Shown piece by piece: positions 21,716 to 25,124 of a DNA stretch of 25,124 bases (position 1 is its first letter; the number at the start of each line of letters is the position of its first letter). The notes below the pieces were generated by a model, which worked only from the letters and a program-made list of their open reading frames with translations, was not told the DNA's origin and searched no databases. A program made the position numbers and the translations under genes. The DNA lies in NCBI GenBank assembly GCA_016870425.1, contig VGBQ01000010.1:1-25124 (forward strand), read 5' to 3'. Origin of the DNA: Actinomycetota bacterium (GTDB lineage: Bacteria > Actinomycetota > Actinomycetes > S36-B12).

Positions 21716-22315
21716 CTACGAGGCCTTCACGTCGATGTTGATGACCCCGAGCGCCTGGCCCGGTTTGAGTGCCTTGTTTCCCGTGAGTCCCGAGAATCCG
21801 TTGAAGTCCCTCAGCGTCTTCTTGTCCTTCGTGGCATGCAGGTCACCGGTCCAGCGCACGAACCCCTCGGTATCGGTGCCGACCTTCTCGAAGTTCTTGA
21901 CGTAGAACGGCACAATGAGCAGGTTTCCGTTGCCGACGACGAAGGACACCTGCGCCTTGCCCCTGGCCAGTTGGTCCGGCGTGGCGCTCACGAGCGGCTT
22001 GCGCGCGCTGATGCTGCCGGGCCCCAGAGCGAGCTCGCCCTTGCCGCGCACCTTGAAGGCCCCGTCTTCGAAGGACACGGGGAAGGTCACCGTCGGGCCG
22101 GGGAAGGGGGTGCCGGCGGGTTCGATGCCAGTGCGCGCCGGCTTCACGCCGACCCAGTGATCACCGGTGATGACGTAGGCCAGGCCCGGCTTCAGCGTCA
22201 TCGTGATGGCGCCCGTCGCCTTGGCAGCGTGGGCAGGGCCGGTGGCGACGATCGCAGCCCCCGAGGCGAGAGCGACGCTCGCAGCAGCGGCCACCAAAAT
22301 CTTCGTGTAGCGCAT
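21716..22315 (-). CDS. Secreted protein of unknown function
   Basis: The 199-residue product has a clear signal peptide (R-Y-T-K start, Ala-rich core, likely cleavage after A-H-A at 28-30). The mature part has about 170 residues of beta-rich sequence without Cys, including D-H-W-V-G-V-K-P and V-P-F-Y-V-K-N-F-E-K-V-G segments. Some actinobacterial surface proteins with immunoglobulin-like or HtaA-like folds look similar, but I cannot assign a family. The ATG at 22315 with GGGGGAG 4 nt upstream is preferred; the longer in-frame start is rejected because it would bury the signal peptide behind 30 basic residues. Confidence 0.72.
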   Translation of the reverse strand: MRYTKILVAAAASVALASGAAIVATGPAHAAKATGAITMTLKPGLAYVITGDHWVGVKPARTGIEPAGTPFPGPTVTFPVSFEDGAFKVRGKGELALGPGSISARKPLVSATPDQLARGKAQVSFVVGNGNLLIVPFYVKNFEKVGTDTEGFVRWTGDLHATKDKKTLRDFNGFSGLTGNKALKPGQALGVINIDVKAS

Positions 22316-22399
22316 GACACTCCCCCAGCGGTGAGACCGATGTAACGAGTTGTGGTGGACACTGTACCGGATCCCCCGACGTCTGCGCGCGACCAAGGT

Positions 22400-22618
22400 C
22401 TCCACGCATCGCGGGCCGGGTTCGCGCTCGCGCTCGGAAACATGGCCTACTTCGCCGAGGCAAAAGAGGGAGACATCGGTGTCGTATCGGTCCTCGGAGC
22501 CCTCAGTCCCCTCGTTACGGCGCTCCTCGCCGTGGTCTTCCTGCGCGAGCGACTCGTGCGACTCGAAGTGGTGGCGCTCGGTGTTGTCTTCCTAGGCACT
22601 GTGCTCGTCGTGCTCTGA
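22400..22618 (+). pseudogene. 3' remnant of an EamA/DMT-type transporter gene
   Basis: The frame encodes the last two helices of an EamA (drug/metabolite transporter) protein: A-L-A-L-G-N-M-A-Y-F-A-E-A, G-D-I-G-V-V-S-V-L-G-A-L-S-P-L-V-T, then F-L-R-E-R-L and a final helix ending L-V-V-L-stop. EamA proteins are normally about 280-300 residues with ten helices, so over 70 percent is missing at the 5' end. Before about 22400 the frame is non-coding in character and overlaps the promoter region of the divergent secreted-protein gene. Apart from this remnant I see nothing in the 22316-22701 stretch. Confidence 0.7.
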
Positions 22619-22701
22619 GGATGGGAACCAGGCACAGGCAGCATCAGCCAATCACAGGGGCTCAGTGACGAAAGATGTGATGGGGACGTGGGTTCGTGCG
22701 G

Positions 22702-22974
22702 CTAGAACGAGCCAATGTACGCAATCCTGGCCACTGCGCCCTCGGGCCTCCAGAAGATGACCCAATCGTGGCGACTGTCTCGAACAGTTACCTCAAACCA
22801 GTCCTGGCCGTTTTCCCCGGTGACCATCTTTCGTCGGGCTTCGGGCTCATCTCCGCGATCCAGAATCAACTCAATCGCATCGACTACGGCGTTGAGTAGC
22901 CTCTCGTCGGAACCCGCCTCAAGTTGATCCAGCACCTCTTCTGCGCCTGCCTCATATTGGGGTTCGCGGATCAC
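22702..22974 (-). CDS. RelE/ParE-like toxin (putative)
   Basis: The 90-residue protein has the small-toxin layout: two N-terminal helices (about 10-40), then strands with K-M-V-T-G, W-F-E-V-T-V-R-D, W-V-I-F-W-R-P and a closing I-A-Y-I-G-S-F. It resembles RelE/ParE-superfamily toxins in its strand order, but the catalytic residues of RelE are not clearly placed, so a ParE-like or degenerate version is possible. It starts with a GTG that overlaps the stop of the upstream AbrB-like gene by 4 bp (GTGA). The order antitoxin then toxin fits a type II toxin-antitoxin operon. Family assignment is moderate; the pairing is clear. Confidence 0.6.
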   Translation of the reverse strand: MIREPQYEAGAEEVLDQLEAGSDERLLNAVVDAIELILDRGDEPEARRKMVTGENGQDWFEVTVRDSRHDWVIFWRPEGAVARIAYIGSF

Positions 22975-23237
22975 TTGGAAGCGGTCCGTCGGGGGCGCCC
23001 GCGGGGACTCGGCTCGGCCGGGGTTGCGTCCAAGGCTGACATGGCCCTCAGAATGTCGGGGCGCTGAAGCAGTTTCCGCTGCGACTGAGAGAGCACCACC
23101 GCAGGCTCCAAGATGAGCGAGCCGTCTGGCTCGACGGTCGCCAGATATGGGCCGCTCTTGGCGTGCAACTTGCCCAGGCTCACGCGGCCGCGCGCGTCTA
23201 CCTCAACTAGAACTGAGTTGCTCTCGCTTATCGCCAT
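22971..23237 (-). CDS. AbrB/MazE-like antitoxin (putative)
   Basis: The 88-residue product begins with a swapped-hairpin-like segment V-L-V-E-V-D-A-R-G-R-V-S-L-G-K-L (about 9-24), typical of SpoVT/AbrB DNA-binding domains, then L-I-L-E-P-A near 40-45. The C-terminal half is helical, and its last 15 residues are Pro/Arg/Lys-rich and likely disordered until bound to the toxin. It probably represses the operon and neutralises the downstream toxin. A TAGGAT box followed by 6 nt precedes the ATG, so it is another leaderless candidate. In the 236-bp gap to nrdJ only small inverted repeats are seen. Confidence 0.65.
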   Translation of the reverse strand: MAISESNSVLVEVDARGRVSLGKLHAKSGPYLATVEPDGSLILEPAVVLSQSQRKLLQRPDILRAMSALDATPAEPSPRGRPRRTASK

Positions 23238-23243
23238 GCACCC

Positions 23244-23249
23244 ATCCTA
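23244..23249 (-). promoter_or_regulatory. -10 box of the AbrB/RelE-like toxin-antitoxin operon (leaderless)
   Basis: TAGGAT on the minus strand, then GGGTGC (6 nt) and the ATG at 23237. A weak TTGCCA lies at 23279-23274 but the spacing (24 nt) is too long for a -35. Confidence 0.5.
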
Positions 23250-23424
23250 CCATACTGCCCACTTTGGGTACGTTGGCAAAACTATCGGCGGTCTCGAATC
23301 CCGCCCCAAAGGGCGTCGGGCCCACGGTGCCGGCGGCCTCACTCAGCCGCGGTGGTGAGGTCAGGGAACGACTGCGGGCGGCTCCGAAGGTCCGGAACCG
23401 CCCACAGATCGGGGTGTTTTCACG

Positions 23425-23443
23425 CTCAGGTCGTAGTCCTGAG
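23425..23443 (-). terminator. Possible nrdJ terminator hairpin
   Basis: A 6-bp inverted repeat CTCAGG / CCTGAG with a 7-nt loop, about 30 nt past the nrdJ stop. A smaller TTGCA-N5-TGCAA repeat lies beside it (23447-23461). Neither has a U-tract on the nrdJ strand. Confidence 0.35.
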
Positions 23444-23473
23444 TTGTTGCATCTGTTGCAATAAACTGCACTT

Positions 23474-25124
<1,651 letters not shown>

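Noticed and set aside
23238..23473. A tRNA or small RNA between the toxin-antitoxin pair and nrdJ
   Set aside because: No cloverleaf, T-loop or promoter-terminator pair could be built; only small inverted repeats are present.

Overview
This window is high-GC actinobacterial chromosome (Actinomycetota). The evidence is very high GC at third codon positions, a SAM-IV riboswitch in front of metY-metX, a Fur-family regulator directly upstream of katG, a DUF4192 protein, a class II (B12-dependent) ribonucleotide reductase, and many genes that look leaderless, with a TANNNT -10 box exactly 6 nt before the start codon. I cannot name a genus. No rRNA, tRNA, CRISPR array, insertion sequence or prophage was recognised.

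Layout. 1-998 (minus): the first codons of a Lys/Ala/Pro-repeat protein, then a secreted Cys-containing protein with a PKD-like C terminus. 1074-3881 (minus): methionine unit metY-metX, preceded by a promoter, a SAM-IV aptamer and, between aptamer and metY, a Shine-Dalgarno-led 8-codon ORF with three consecutive Cys codons. 3893-7536 (minus): a DUF4192 protein, a GreA/GreB-like factor, and a two-gene unit of a flippase-like membrane protein and a GDSL hydrolase. 7627-9476 (plus): a glyoxalase-like protein and an AI-2E family permease. 9445-14342 (minus): four overlapping genes, in transcription order a flavin monooxygenase of Baeyer-Villiger type, an SDR dehydrogenase, a D-Ala-D-Ala carboxypeptidase and a GlcD-type FAD oxidase. 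14445-17094 (minus): fur-katG peroxide-defence operon with a promoter whose spacer is filled by a palindrome. 17181-19661 (plus): an acetolactate decarboxylase carrying an N-terminal ribbon-helix-helix domain, then a DHA2-type MFS exporter. 19698-23237: an eroded accessory patch with a VapC toxin whose antitoxin is reduced to a tail, two 3' gene remnants, a frameshifted channel-like gene, two orphan hypothetical genes and a compact AbrB/RelE-like toxin-antitoxin pair. 23474-25124 (minus): the C-terminal part of nrdJ.

Most interesting points. (1) The metY leader appears to combine a SAM-IV riboswitch with a polycysteine leader peptide, which would let one transcript read both SAM and cysteine supply. 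(2) The RHH-acetolactate decarboxylase fusion sits behind a perfect 9-2-9 inverted repeat overlapping its predicted promoter, suggesting an enzyme that represses its own gene. (3) Eight first-in-unit genes share the same TANNNT-N6-start architecture. (4) The 20.1-22.6 kb patch shows two deletion-like junctions next to toxin genes. All functional statements are sequence-reading inferences; no database search was run.
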